A stretch of 64,000 nucleotides of DNA. Source: Puniceibacterium sp. IMCC21224. GTDB taxonomy: Bacteria > Pseudomonadota > Alphaproteobacteria > Rhodobacterales > Rhodobacteraceae. The stretch is taken from assembly GCF_001038505.1 (NCBI RefSeq), contig NZ_LDPY01000002.1, forward strand, positions 124,001-188,000. The letters run 5' to 3'. Positions 16,299 through 24,360 of the stretch are shown in pieces. Within the stretch, counting starts at the first letter, position 1. Each line of letters opens with the position of its first letter. Position numbers and translations under genes: made by a program. The notes beneath the pieces are model-generated. The model made no database searches, had not been told where the DNA came from, and saw only the letters and a list, made by a program, of their open reading frames with translations.

Positions 16299-17084
16299 TC
16301 AGATCGACATCTCGCGCGACGACTCTGTGTCGCGCCAGGGCATCGCCTTGTTCTCGACGATCTTGACGGCGGCATTGAGAAAGAACGCCATGATCATGAT
16401 GCCGATCAGCGCGGCAAAGACGCCGGTGGTGTCGAATTGCCCCGCCGAATTGGCCAGCAGATACCCAAGCCCCCGATTCGAGGCGATCAGCTCGCCCACG
16501 ATGGCGCCGATCAGGGCATATGGCACCGAAAGGCGCAGACCGGTGAAAACCCAAGTGATCGCAGATGGCAGAACCACCTTGAACAGCACATGCCGTTCCG
16601 TGGCGCCCATCAGCCGCAGGATGGCAATCTGTTCGCGGCTGACCGCGCGCACGCCGGTATAGGTGTTCAGGAACACCAGGAAAAACACGATGGTCGCGGT
16701 CAGGTAGATCTTCATGTCGATGCCGATGCCGAACCACAGCACGAACAGTGGTGCCAGCGCGACCTTTGGAAGGCTGTAAAACATCATGATGAATGGATCG
16801 AGCACCTCGGCCACCAGCCGCGCGCGCCCCAGCCAGACGCCAACGGCCATGCCGATCAACCCGCCCAGCAGAAACCCGCTAAGCGCCTCAACCAGCGTAA
16901 TCGCGCCGTGATAGAAAATTGTCCCCGAGATCAGCCAATCAAAGAACTGCCCGGCGATGGCCGAAGGTCGGCTGATAAAGAATTCCGAGGCAAGCCGCCC
17001 CGAGGCCAGTTCCCAACTGACCAATACAATGACCAGGAACGCCGCTCGCAGCGACCAGATACGTCTCTTGCTCAGACTTTCCAT
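16299..17084 (-). CDS. ABC transporter permease, SsuC/TauC type
   Basis: A 261-residue inner-membrane permease of the nitrate/sulfonate/taurine class with six predicted helices, beginning with LRAAFLVIVLVSWELASG. The EAA-type cytoplasmic loop is visible around LRLMGATERHVLFKVVLPSA, and PYALIGAIVGELIASNRGLGYLL is the typical C-terminal block. The start at 17084 (MESLSKRRIWSL) lies one base after the ATPase stop, which favours it over a 12-residue longer form. It pairs with the ATPase upstream and the binding protein downstream. Confidence 0.92.
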   Translation of the reverse strand: MESLSKRRIWSLRAAFLVIVLVSWELASGRLASEFFISRPSAIAGQFFDWLISGTIFYHGAITLVEALSGFLLGGLIGMAVGVWLGRARLVAEVLDPFIMMFYSLPKVALAPLFVLWFGIGIDMKIYLTATIVFFLVFLNTYTGVRAVSREQIAILRLMGATERHVLFKVVLPSAITWVFTGLRLSVPYALIGAIVGELIASNRGLGYLLANSAGQFDTTGVFAALIGIMIMAFFLNAAVKIVENKAMPWRDTESSREMSI

Positions 17085-17085
17085 G

Positions 17086-17907
17086 TCAGCGCACCTCTTC
17101 GATGGACGGGGCAAGGACATCCCAGAGGTCCGCCGTTAACGTGCGGTATTGGGGGTCCTTGCGCAGTTGCAGAATGTTGCGTTCGGGGGACAGCGGCACA
17201 TCGACGATCCTGTCGATTGATCCGGGCCGACCGGTAAAGACCGCGCAGCGGTCACCGATGGCCACTGCTTCGTCCAAATCGTGTGTGACGAACATCACCG
17301 TCTTGTTTAACCTGCGGCAGAGGTCGCGGATTTCGATCTGCATCCGCATCCGCAGCATCGCGTCCAGCGCTGCAAAGGGTTCGTCCATCAGCAGCGTTTC
17401 AGGATCGTAGGCCAGCAGCCGCGCCAGCGCGCAGCGTTTGCGCATGCCGCCAGACAGTTGATTGGGATAAGATTTTCCAAATCCGGTCAGGCCCACCGTG
17501 TCCATCAGAACTTCGATCCGGTCTGCAATTTCGGATGCCGCCATGCCTTTGATTTCAAGGGGGATCGCGATGTTCCCCGTGACGTCGCGCCACGGAAGCA
17601 GGTGATCGCTTTGCGTCATATAGCCGACAGCGGGATTGTAAGGCTGCACTTGCTGGCCGCGATAGATCACCTCGCCCGCGGAGGGCGAAAAGAGCCCGGC
17701 GGCCATATTGAGAAGTGTGGATTTGCCACAGCCCGAGGGCCCCACCAGCGTCAGGATTTCACCCGCATGAACGTCCAGATTGATCGCCTGCACCGCCTGC
17801 AAAGCTTCGCCTTTGACGTTGAACTGCTTGGAGACGTTGCGAAAGGTGATCAGCGGGTCTGTCGTGGTGATTGGCTGCATCACCTTGGGACTCTTGTGCT
17901 GGGTCAT
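17086..17907 (-). CDS. ABC transporter ATP-binding protein, SsuB/TauB type
   Basis: A 273-residue ATPase. Walker A GPSGCGKST is at residues 56-64, the Q-loop is in YMTQSDHLLPW, the signature is NQLSGGMRKR, Walker B is TLLMDEPFAALD and the switch His is in FVTHDLDEA. The sequence between signature and Walker B fits the nitrate/sulfonate/taurine subgroup. The start overlaps the stop of the acyl-CoA synthetase gene by ATGA, tying import to CoA activation of the same substrate. Confidence 0.95.
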   Translation of the reverse strand: MTQHKSPKVMQPITTTDPLITFRNVSKQFNVKGEALQAVQAINLDVHAGEILTLVGPSGCGKSTLLNMAAGLFSPSAGEVIYRGQQVQPYNPAVGYMTQSDHLLPWRDVTGNIAIPLEIKGMAASEIADRIEVLMDTVGLTGFGKSYPNQLSGGMRKRCALARLLAYDPETLLMDEPFAALDAMLRMRMQIEIRDLCRRLNKTVMFVTHDLDEAVAIGDRCAVFTGRPGSIDRIVDVPLSPERNILQLRKDPQYRTLTADLWDVLAPSIEEVR

Positions 17908-20045
17908 ATCGCCCTCTTTGTCAGGGGGGCATCCTGCACCCGGGATTTCGTTTGTGGTACAACCAGCGCATCCAGTGCCAGAACGCCCTGACCCTCCTTA
18001 CAGATCAGCAGCGGATTGATTTCGGCCTCGGCCACGCCAGAGCAATGCGCCAGCCGCGACAGCGCCACAATCGCCTGCGCCAGTGCCTCAAGATCACCGG
18101 GCAGCTTGCCACGAAAACCACGTGCCGCTTTTAGAAACTGGACATCGCCCAGCATCTCATGCGCGGTTGCCAGGTCAACCGGTGCGACGCGCATCGTGGT
18201 GTCGTTCAGGATTTCGGCCATGACACCGCCCGCGCCCAGCACCACCATCGGCCCCATAAGAGGGTCGTTGCGGTAACCAATCAGGGCCTCGCTCACGCCG
18301 CCGGTTGCCATCGCCTGCACCAATACGCCGCGCAGGACGGCATCGGGATGCGCGCGGGCCTGACTCTGCATCAGGCTGTCAAAGGCGGCGGCGACCGCGC
18401 CCCCGTCGTTGAGCGCCAAAACCAGTCCGCCATGGTCGGATTTATGCAGGATGTCCGGCGACAGGATCTTGAGTGCAACCGGCCCGGCAAGAGACGCGTG
18501 TATGTCGCGCGCCTCTTTTGCGGTGGTGGCAGCGCCGCCTTTGGGCCCATGAATGCCCAGCAGATCGCAGATCCCGCGCGAGTCCACTTCATCCAGCGCC
18601 ATGCCGCCAGCGGAGTCGAGCGCGCGCTGCACCGCCCCGTCCAATGCCGTGTCCAGAGAGATTTCGGCGATCGGCGACCGCCGGGACAGACGTGCGCGCA
18701 GCCCTTCGGCGCAGGATTCCGCGGTGCGAAATACTCCGATCCCCTCTTGTGTCAGCATCCGCCGCGACTGTTCGGCGGCGGGCACCAGATAAACCCCCAA
18801 AGGTTTTGGCGCCGCCGCAAAGCCGCGCAGCGGTGCCACCGCCAGGTCGGGATGAAACTGCGAGGACGAACCAATCACCATGGCAACCGCATCGACCGCA
18901 TCGCTGGCCATCAGCGTCTCGATCACGGCGCGAACCAGATCGGGTCGCGTGCCCGCCAATGTCAGGTCGATCAAGCCAGCGCCGCCACCCGTCACACCAT
19001 GGCCGGACAGGATTTGTTGCACAGCGGGCAACGCAGGCGCCATCTCAAGCCCGTTGGCGGCCAGCGCATCCACCACCATCGCACCGCCACCGCCGGTTGT
19101 AGTCACGACAGCAACACGCCGCCCGGTCGCGGGACCTGAGCCGATAAACAGCGGCGGCGCTTCGAACAGCGTCTCGAGGATGCGCACCCGTGCAATCCCC
19201 AGATGAGACAGCAGGGCGTCAGCCGTGGCATCGTCACCCGCCAGCGCCCCGGTATGGGTCGCGGCGAGCGCCTGACCCGCCTTGGATCGCCCCAATTTGT
19301 ACGCCAGCACCGGTTTGCCCGCCGCATCGGCCCGGCGCGCCAGATCGGCCAGGGCATGGCGGTCGCGGATCGCTTCGAGAAATAGCAAAATGGCGGTGCA
19401 GCGCGGATCATCCAACATCAACGCACCGACTTCGCCCACGGTCAGATCAGTCTCGTTTCCGACCGAAACGAGGCTGGAAAATCCGATGCCGCGGGCTGCA
19501 CCCTGCGACAGCAGCGCGCCGATCATGCTGCCACTTTGAGAGATGACGCCATAGCCACCACGTGGCAGGGCCTCCATCTCAAGGGTGGCATTGGCGCTAC
19601 AGGCAAAGCCGCCGGTGTCGATGATCCCGATGGAATTCGGCCCCAACAGCCTCATATCGCCTGCGGCCTCATGCAGTGCCTGCTCTCGTGCCTGACCTTT
19701 GGCGCCCGCCTCGGAAAACCCATCGCTCAGGATTGTGGCGCAAGTGACTCCGACCCGCGCGCAGTCGCGAATCGCGTCGGCAACCCGGTCGGCACCGACC
19801 ATGACAAAGGCGTGATCCACCACCTCGGGCAGGTCGTCGAGGCTGGCGTAACAGCGCGTGCCGTCAATCTCGCTTACGGATGGATTGACGGGAAAGATCC
19901 GGCCTTGAAACCCGTGCCGATGCAAATACCGCAGCGGCCGGGCCGCATTCTTGGCCGGATTCGACGAGGCCCCGACAAGCGCGACTGCGCGCGGCGCGAA
20001 CAGCGCACGGGCAAGATCGGATTGGCCTATCCGTGGTATAGTCAA
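17904..20045 (-). CDS. ADP-forming acyl-CoA synthetase (fused CoA-binding and ATP-grasp subunits)
   Basis: A 713-residue fused acid-CoA ligase of the NDP-forming type. The N-terminal CoA-binding domain has PRAVALVGASSNPAKN and FPVNPS; the succinyl-CoA-ligase-like middle has GPNSIGIID, SQSGSMIGALL and the phospho-His site AATHTGALAG (His264); the last 220 residues form the ATP-grasp domain with VALKILSPDILHKSDHGG and INPLLI. The start codon is TTG at 20045: the ribosome site GGGAGGAAA lies about 9 bases upstream and there is no in-frame ATG before residue 80. It heads the ABC importer operon and diverges from the GntR regulator, and probably activates the imported acid to its CoA ester with release of ADP and phosphate. 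Confidence 0.9.
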   Translation of the reverse strand: MTIPRIGQSDLARALFAPRAVALVGASSNPAKNAARPLRYLHRHGFQGRIFPVNPSVSEIDGTRCYASLDDLPEVVDHAFVMVGADRVADAIRDCARVGVTCATILSDGFSEAGAKGQAREQALHEAAGDMRLLGPNSIGIIDTGGFACSANATLEMEALPRGGYGVISQSGSMIGALLSQGAARGIGFSSLVSVGNETDLTVGEVGALMLDDPRCTAILLFLEAIRDRHALADLARRADAAGKPVLAYKLGRSKAGQALAATHTGALAGDDATADALLSHLGIARVRILETLFEAPPLFIGSGPATGRRVAVVTTTGGGGAMVVDALAANGLEMAPALPAVQQILSGHGVTGGGAGLIDLTLAGTRPDLVRAVIETLMASDAVDAVAMVIGSSSQFHPDLAVAPLRGFAAAPKPLGVYLVPAAEQSRRMLTQEGIGVFRTAESCAEGLRARLSRRSPIAEISLDTALDGAVQRALDSAGGMALDEVDSRGICDLLGIHGPKGGAATTAKEARDIHASLAGPVALKILSPDILHKSDHGGLVLALNDGGAVAAAFDSLMQSQARAHPDAVLRGVLVQAMATGGVSEALIGYRNDPLMGPMVVLGAGGVMAEILNDTTMRVAPVDLATAHEMLGDVQFLKAARGFRGKLPGDLEALAQAIVALSRLAHCSGVAEAEINPLLICKEGQGVLALDALVVPQTKSRVQDAPLTKRAI

Positions 20046-20228
20046 ATTCTGTTTCCTCCCTGCGATCCAGATCGCAGCCTACCTGTCGCCGCATTAAACG
20101 ATCTTTCAGGTCTTGTTGTAAACCTGACTACACTTTAATACCTTTGCAAATTGTTTTTTGTGAAAAGGTCGAATATTCGACCTTTTGCTATACACACGCT
20201 GTGACCTGCACTTCACCAAGGACGGCCC
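20046..20228. promoter_or_regulatory. divergent promoter region of acyl-CoA synthetase operon and GntR gene
   Basis: A 183-base AT-rich region between two divergent genes. It holds the GGGAGGAAA ribosome site of the minus-strand synthetase gene, a T-rich stretch near 20140-20160 and the 24 bp palindrome at 20163-20186. The layout, regulator gene next to palindrome next to divergent target operon, suggests that the GntR protein controls both itself and the synthetase/ABC operon. Confidence 0.65.
20163..20186. promoter_or_regulatory. perfect 24 bp palindrome, likely GntR operator
   Basis: AAAAGGTCGAAT (20163-20174) is followed directly by its exact reverse complement (20175-20186), with no spacer. 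The centre is 54 bases upstream of the GntR start codon. Dyads of this size beside a GntR gene are usually its operator; the sequence itself does not match an operator consensus that I know with certainty. Confidence 0.7.
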
Positions 20229-20996
20229 ATGCTCGCTGACCCGACGCCGCTCTATCATCGGATCTACCTGGTTTTGCGCGAGCAGATCCTTGACCACAAA
20301 TTCGACCCGAATGCGCCGATGCCCAGCGAACTTGACCTGGCCCGCGCCTACTCTGTGTCGCGGGTGACGTTGCGCAAAACGCTTGAGCTGCTTGAGCGCG
20401 AGGGCCTGATTCTGCGCCAGCGCGGCCGCGGCACCTATGCGCGTCCGCCCACCAATCCGGGTGCAGTGCAGGCGGATATCAGCGGCCTGGTTGAAAACCT
20501 GCTGGCGATGGGCCTGTCAACGCAGGTCAAGGTGCTGGAATTTGACTATCTGCCCGCCCCGCCGGATGTCGCCAAGGATATGGGATTTGCCGCCGGTACC
20601 ATTGCGCAACATGCCGTGCGGCTGCGCAGTTTGAATGACAAGCCGTTTTCCTATGCCGTCACCTATGTACGCGAGGATATCGGGCGCACCTTCGGCGCCG
20701 AGGATCTGGCCAAGACATCGCTGTTGCGGCTGTTCGAAATGGCGGGCGTGAAAATCGCTGGTGCTGAACAGCGGGTGTCGGCCAGCGCCGCCGATTATGT
20801 GGTGGCCGAGGTGTTGGGCGTCGACGTCGGCGCACCGCTGCTGTCAATCAAACGCGTTGTGCGTGACAGAGAAGGTCGTGCAATTGAACGAATCCGCGCC
20901 CTCTATCGACCAGATATGTACGAGTTTGAGCTGAACCTGACGCTTGGCGATGGGCCGGATGGCACCACATGGCGTCCCTCGCAGAAGATTTTGTAG
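20229..20996 (+). CDS. GntR family transcriptional regulator, HutC/UTRA type
   Basis: A 255-residue regulator. Residues 1-75 form the GntR winged helix: PLYHRIYLVLREQIL, PSELDLARAYSVSRVTLRKT with the recognition helix near 42-54, and LILRQRGRGTYA as the wing. The remainder matches the UTRA effector-binding domain of the HutC subfamily, with AQHAVRLRSLNDKPFSYAV and the late IKRVVRDREGRAIERIRALY. The likely target is the divergent acyl-CoA synthetase/ABC operon through the adjacent 24 bp palindrome, with the imported acid or its CoA ester as candidate effector. It is the only regulator gene seen in the window. It converges on the DMT transporter gene with a 16-base gap. Confidence 0.92.
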   Translation: MLADPTPLYHRIYLVLREQILDHKFDPNAPMPSELDLARAYSVSRVTLRKTLELLEREGLILRQRGRGTYARPPTNPGAVQADISGLVENLLAMGLSTQVKVLEFDYLPAPPDVAKDMGFAAGTIAQHAVRLRSLNDKPFSYAVTYVREDIGRTFGAEDLAKTSLLRLFEMAGVKIAGAEQRVSASAADYVVAEVLGVDVGAPLLSIKRVVRDREGRAIERIRALYRPDMYEFELNLTLGDGPDGTTWRPSQKIL

Positions 20997-21012
20997 CCGC
21001 AGCGGCGGGGTC

Positions 21013-21924
21013 TTACTGCGTCAGTTCGGGTCGCGCCGGGCGTTTCGCAATCCCCAGTTTCAGGACAATTCCGCCGCTCAGCACGATCAGCAGGCAGCCA
21101 AGACCGTCCAGAACATCCGGCAACTCGGCCAGAAAGATGTATCCGATCAGCACCGCCCAGATGATTCGCGCATAATCCAGCGCGCCGATCAGCATCGAGG
21201 ATGACACACGATACGCCACCGTTGTACAGGTGTGCACGGCCAGCGCGATCATGGCGAGCATCACCAACCAGACCCATTCCCCTGGCTGCGGCACAGTCAT
21301 CATCGGCGCGGCAGCCGCGCCGTAAACCAACGCTCCCCCCAGGCTGAAATAAAACAGTACCGCGTAATTCGTGCTGCGCGCGGGCATTCGCCGCACGGCA
21401 AGGTTCATCCCCGCCGCTGTCACAGACCCCAGCAACACCACCGCTGAATCGAGTCCAATCCCGCTGGAATCGGGTCGCAACACGATCAAAGTGCCGCCAA
21501 AACCGACCAATAGTGCCACCCAGCCCAGCGGCTTAACCTTTTCGCCAAAGAGGAGGCGGGCAAAAATCAGTGCAAAGATCGGCGTGGTGAAATTGATCGC
21601 CGTCACCGTGACCAAAGGCAGCGTCCGCAGAGCGTAGTAGAAACACGCCATCGTAAAGATCGCAAAGCTGGCATGGATCACATGCGCCTTGATGTCCGCG
21701 GCTTTGACGGCGCGAATGTTATCGTAGAAAAACAGCAGCGGCAGCAGCAGACCCAGCGTGATCCACGACCGCATGGCCAGCATTTCCAGCGTACCGACTT
21801 CCAGCGCCGCCAGCTGTTTGATCACGACCCCCATAAAGGGGATCGTCAGCGTATTGAGCAGCATCGCCAGCACACCGAGCATCGGGCGTGCTGCGATAAT
21901 TCCCGACGTTCCAGAGATGCTCAA
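21013..21924 (-). CDS. EamA/DMT superfamily transporter
   Basis: A 303-residue, ten-helix drug/metabolite transporter. Two EamA repeats are visible: GVVIKQLAALEVGTLEMLAMRS to FTTPIFALIFARLLFGEKVKPLGWVALLVGF in the first half, and VLLGSVTAAGMNLAVRRM to LDYARIIWAVLIGYIFLAELPD in the second. The frame starts with TTG at 21924, overlapping the stop of the small-subunit gene (TTGA); the first in-frame ATG is at 21882 but has no ribosome site. It is the last gene of the long minus-strand block and could export a metabolite or serve as an alternative importer; the family gives no substrate. Confidence 0.85.
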   Translation of the reverse strand: MSISGTSGIIAARPMLGVLAMLLNTLTIPFMGVVIKQLAALEVGTLEMLAMRSWITLGLLLPLLFFYDNIRAVKAADIKAHVIHASFAIFTMACFYYALRTLPLVTVTAINFTTPIFALIFARLLFGEKVKPLGWVALLVGFGGTLIVLRPDSSGIGLDSAVVLLGSVTAAGMNLAVRRMPARSTNYAVLFYFSLGGALVYGAAAAPMMTVPQPGEWVWLVMLAMIALAVHTCTTVAYRVSSSMLIGALDYARIIWAVLIGYIFLAELPDVLDGLGCLLIVLSGGIVLKLGIAKRPARPELTQ

Positions 21925-22346
21925 TCGACCTGCCGCCAGATCGGCCCCCGCGCCTTGACAGCGTCCAGCAGGCTTTCGTCAAATGGTTCGAGAGTATAGC
22001 CCAGAGGTTGCGGTGGGCGGTTCTCGTAGCCGCTGAGACGTTCGATCACGTCGCGTATGGCGGGGTTGGTATAGTAGGCGTTGTATGCGGCGGTGACCAC
22101 GGCGTCAAAACGCTCGGGCATGTTGGTCTCGATCTCGCGCAGGATGTCTTCGCGCGGGGCGGCGTCCAGACCGGAAAACCCGTCCGGCAAGGCGCCAAGA
22201 ACGGTATCAAGCGCCTCGGCCCCACCCGGCAGATCGGCGGCAAGTTCGGTCATTCGCGCCGCGAGTCCCTGCGCCCCGGCAGCGGGCCAATCTGTGCCAT
22301 CGCCGGGCAACAATGTGTCTAGCAGGGCGGTCAGCGGGTCGGTCAT
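21921..22346 (-). CDS. gluconate 2-dehydrogenase subunit 3-like small subunit
   Basis: A 141-residue protein whose N-terminal block TALLDTLLPGDGTDWPAAGA and helical remainder resemble the gluconate 2-dehydrogenase subunit 3 / FAD-glucose dehydrogenase gamma-subunit family. It overlaps the GMC oxidoreductase gene upstream by ATGA, the normal arrangement of this pair, and probably forms a complex with it. Family members usually carry a Tat signal that carries both subunits to the periplasm; here the protein starts directly with the mature-like sequence and no twin arginine is seen, so the complex may stay in the cytoplasm. No cytochrome c subunit gene is in the window. Confidence 0.7.
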   Translation of the reverse strand: MTDPLTALLDTLLPGDGTDWPAAGAQGLAARMTELAADLPGGAEALDTVLGALPDGFSGLDAAPREDILREIETNMPERFDAVVTAAYNAYYTNPAIRDVIERLSGYENRPPQPLGYTLEPFDESLLDAVKARGPIWRQVD

Positions 22347-23920
22347 GCGATGGCCTTTTTCGGGGCGCGCAGATCGCGCATTGCAGTTGCCGCGCGCAGG
22401 GCCAGCGCCTGCAATGTCGGTGTCGGATTGACCGCAGCAGCGGTCACAAAGGTCGATGCATCGACGATCGACAGGTTTCCCAGGCCATAAACACGGCCCC
22501 ATTCGTCGGTAACGCCCTGCGCATCATCCACCCCCATGCGCGCCGTGCCCATCAGATGGAAGCCAGCGTTGCGGGTCAGAGGATTGACCGCGATGTCACG
22601 CGCCCCTGCGCCACGCAGCGCTTCAGAGGCGCGCTGGATGCCAAAGTCCAGCATCTTGCGGCTGTTGTCGCCGACGCGGTAAATCATCTGGGGCACCGGC
22701 AAACCGAACCGATCCCGCCGGGTGTCGTGCAACGCGATACGGTTATGTTCTTCGGGCAAGTCATCGCAAGTCACGGTCAGCGAAAGACTGCGCCCGAAAC
22801 GCGCATCAAAGGTCTGAGCATGACCCCGCCCCCAGGGCAGTCGCAGGCCATACCCACCCAGCGCTGTCGTCAACGGCCCCTGCCCACGCAGCGCCTGAAG
22901 CTGAAAACCGCCGGTAAAACCGCGGCCCGGGTCGCTTTCATAAAATTCCTGACATACCATCGCCGAGGCAAACGGCCCCCTCCAGCTCTGGACATTGTCG
23001 TCAAAGATCCCGGTCACAATCGCCGTCGGATGCAGCATCAGCCCGCGCCCGAACAGCGGGTGATCCAGCACGCCGCCCAGCAGTCGTGCATTGCCAAGCG
23101 CATTGCCTGCCAACACCACCTCACCGCAGGACAGCGTTTTGGTGCCCTCTGCATCGACATAGCGCAGGCCCGTTATGTCGCGCCCGTTGCGCGCAAATTT
23201 CAGCCCGGTCACCACCGCGCCATGGCGTATTTCGACCCCTCGGGCCTGAGCGGCCTCCAGATAGGCGACATCGGCGCTGGCCCGCGCGTGACGCGGGCAG
23301 CCAACCCCGCAGGGTCCACAATTGTTGCACGCGGCCCGACCCGGTCGCGCGCTGCTGAGGATCGCTGCATCAGACGGCCACCAATGCCATCCCAGCCGGT
23401 CAAAGGCTGCCGCCAGCCGTTCCGTCGCCGCACACAGTGGCAGGGGTGGCGATGGTCGCTTGGCACGTGGTGGATTGCCTGGATCACCGGCAAGGCCGGA
23501 CACGCCCATCATCTGATCGTTCAGATCATAGAAAGCCTCAAGTTCGTCGTAGGTCACTGGCCAGTCCGCCGCGACGTGATCGAGACTGTTCCGGCGGAAA
23601 TCCGATGGACGAAATCGCGGGAAATGCGCGCCCCAGCGAATGGTGCTGCCGCCAACGGCATTAAAGATCGCCGGCTTGATCGCGCTTTCGCCATCATCCA
23701 CCGGGTAATCCGCAGGTCCCCGCCGCACGTTGGGATTTGCGTTGTAGTTGCGCTGCAACGCCAATTCCCAATCGGGCGACAGCGACGGAGCATTCCGCTG
23801 GTCGACAAAGCTGCCAGCCTCAAGCACCACAACCCGCAGGTCTGGGGCTGCCACTGCCCAGGCAAACGCCAGCCCGGCAGCCCCTGCGCCGACAATCGCG
23901 ATGTCGGCGATGTCGGTCAT
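22343..23920 (-). CDS. GMC oxidoreductase with C-x5-C-x3-C Fe-S motif (copy 1)
   Basis: A 525-residue FAD enzyme. FAD binding is at IAIVGAGAAGLAFA (8-20), VGGSTIRWG is the second GMC signature region, and the active-site His is in GFHLMGTARMG near residue 470 with Asn in AVNPTPTLQ as partner. CNNCGPCGVGCPRHA places Cys at 198, 201, 204 and 208; the spacing 198/204/208 equals the [3Fe-4S] ligands of FAD-dependent glucose dehydrogenase. It probably oxidises an alcohol or sugar-type hydroxyl and passes electrons out through the cluster. It overlaps the small-subunit gene downstream and the CMD gene upstream. Copy 2 at 33788 is a clear paralogue. Confidence 0.9.
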   Translation of the reverse strand: MTDIADIAIVGAGAAGLAFAWAVAAPDLRVVVLEAGSFVDQRNAPSLSPDWELALQRNYNANPNVRRGPADYPVDDGESAIKPAIFNAVGGSTIRWGAHFPRFRPSDFRRNSLDHVAADWPVTYDELEAFYDLNDQMMGVSGLAGDPGNPPRAKRPSPPLPLCAATERLAAAFDRLGWHWWPSDAAILSSARPGRAACNNCGPCGVGCPRHARASADVAYLEAAQARGVEIRHGAVVTGLKFARNGRDITGLRYVDAEGTKTLSCGEVVLAGNALGNARLLGGVLDHPLFGRGLMLHPTAIVTGIFDDNVQSWRGPFASAMVCQEFYESDPGRGFTGGFQLQALRGQGPLTTALGGYGLRLPWGRGHAQTFDARFGRSLSLTVTCDDLPEEHNRIALHDTRRDRFGLPVPQMIYRVGDNSRKMLDFGIQRASEALRGAGARDIAVNPLTRNAGFHLMGTARMGVDDAQGVTDEWGRVYGLGNLSIVDASTFVTAAAVNPTPTLQALALRAATAMRDLRAPKKAIA

Positions 23921-24333
23921 GTGTTCACAGACTCGTCCGGCACCTCAAGATCGACCCGACCATTGCCCGATTTCATCTTGTTGAAGGTGTGGCATGATGC
24001 CTCGAACGCCGGAATCCCGGCCGGCAGCGCCGCCATAAATGCAGCCTCGTAGACCTCTTTCCAGGTTGCACCGTTCTGCATCGCGCGGATCGCGGCCCAT
24101 TCAACGCCCTCACCGTCGCCCTTGACGGCAGTGGTCACACCCACCAGCACCAGGAACCGCGTCTTGAGGTCCATGGGCCGCCCGTCTTCGGGGCCAAACA
24201 GTGTGTAAGAGGCAAGATCGCCATACCGGCGCAGCATTTGCGGATCCAGCTCGGCCAGATAGTCATGCACCGGCAGCGTATAACCGCGCACGCTGCGAAT
24301 TTTGTCGAGCTCGTCTTTTCCTTCGGGGGTCAT
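23917..24333 (-). CDS. carboxymuconolactone decarboxylase family protein (single domain)
   Basis: A 138-residue CMD/AhpD-fold protein. MDLKTRFLVLVGVTTAVKG, EWAAIRAMQNGATWKEVYEAAFMAALPAGIPAFE is the family's paired-helix core. The CxxC of peroxidase-type AhpD proteins is absent, so a redox role is unlikely; members without it act as decarboxylases or lactonases or are unknown. An AAGGA ribosome site precedes ATG 24333. It overlaps the GMC gene by ATGA and follows the flavoprotein gene after 27 bases, so the three are co-expressed. Confidence 0.82.
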   Translation of the reverse strand: MTPEGKDELDKIRSVRGYTLPVHDYLAELDPQMLRRYGDLASYTLFGPEDGRPMDLKTRFLVLVGVTTAVKGDGEGVEWAAIRAMQNGATWKEVYEAAFMAALPAGIPAFEASCHTFNKMKSGNGRVDLEVPDESVNT

Positions 24334-24360
24334 CTCAGGTCCTTTTGCTTCAGAGAATTG

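Noticed and set aside
16227..17237. 336-codon plus-strand open frame opposite the ABC permease
   Set aside because: Composition (His, Gln, Asp, Arg) is that of the complement of hydrophobic codons; the minus strand encodes a clear SsuC-type permease.
22313..24052. 579-codon plus-strand open frame opposite GMC copy 1
   Set aside because: It is rich in Arg, His and Gln, lacks family motifs and lies exactly antisense to a gene with full GMC signatures; long antisense frames are normal in GC-rich DNA.
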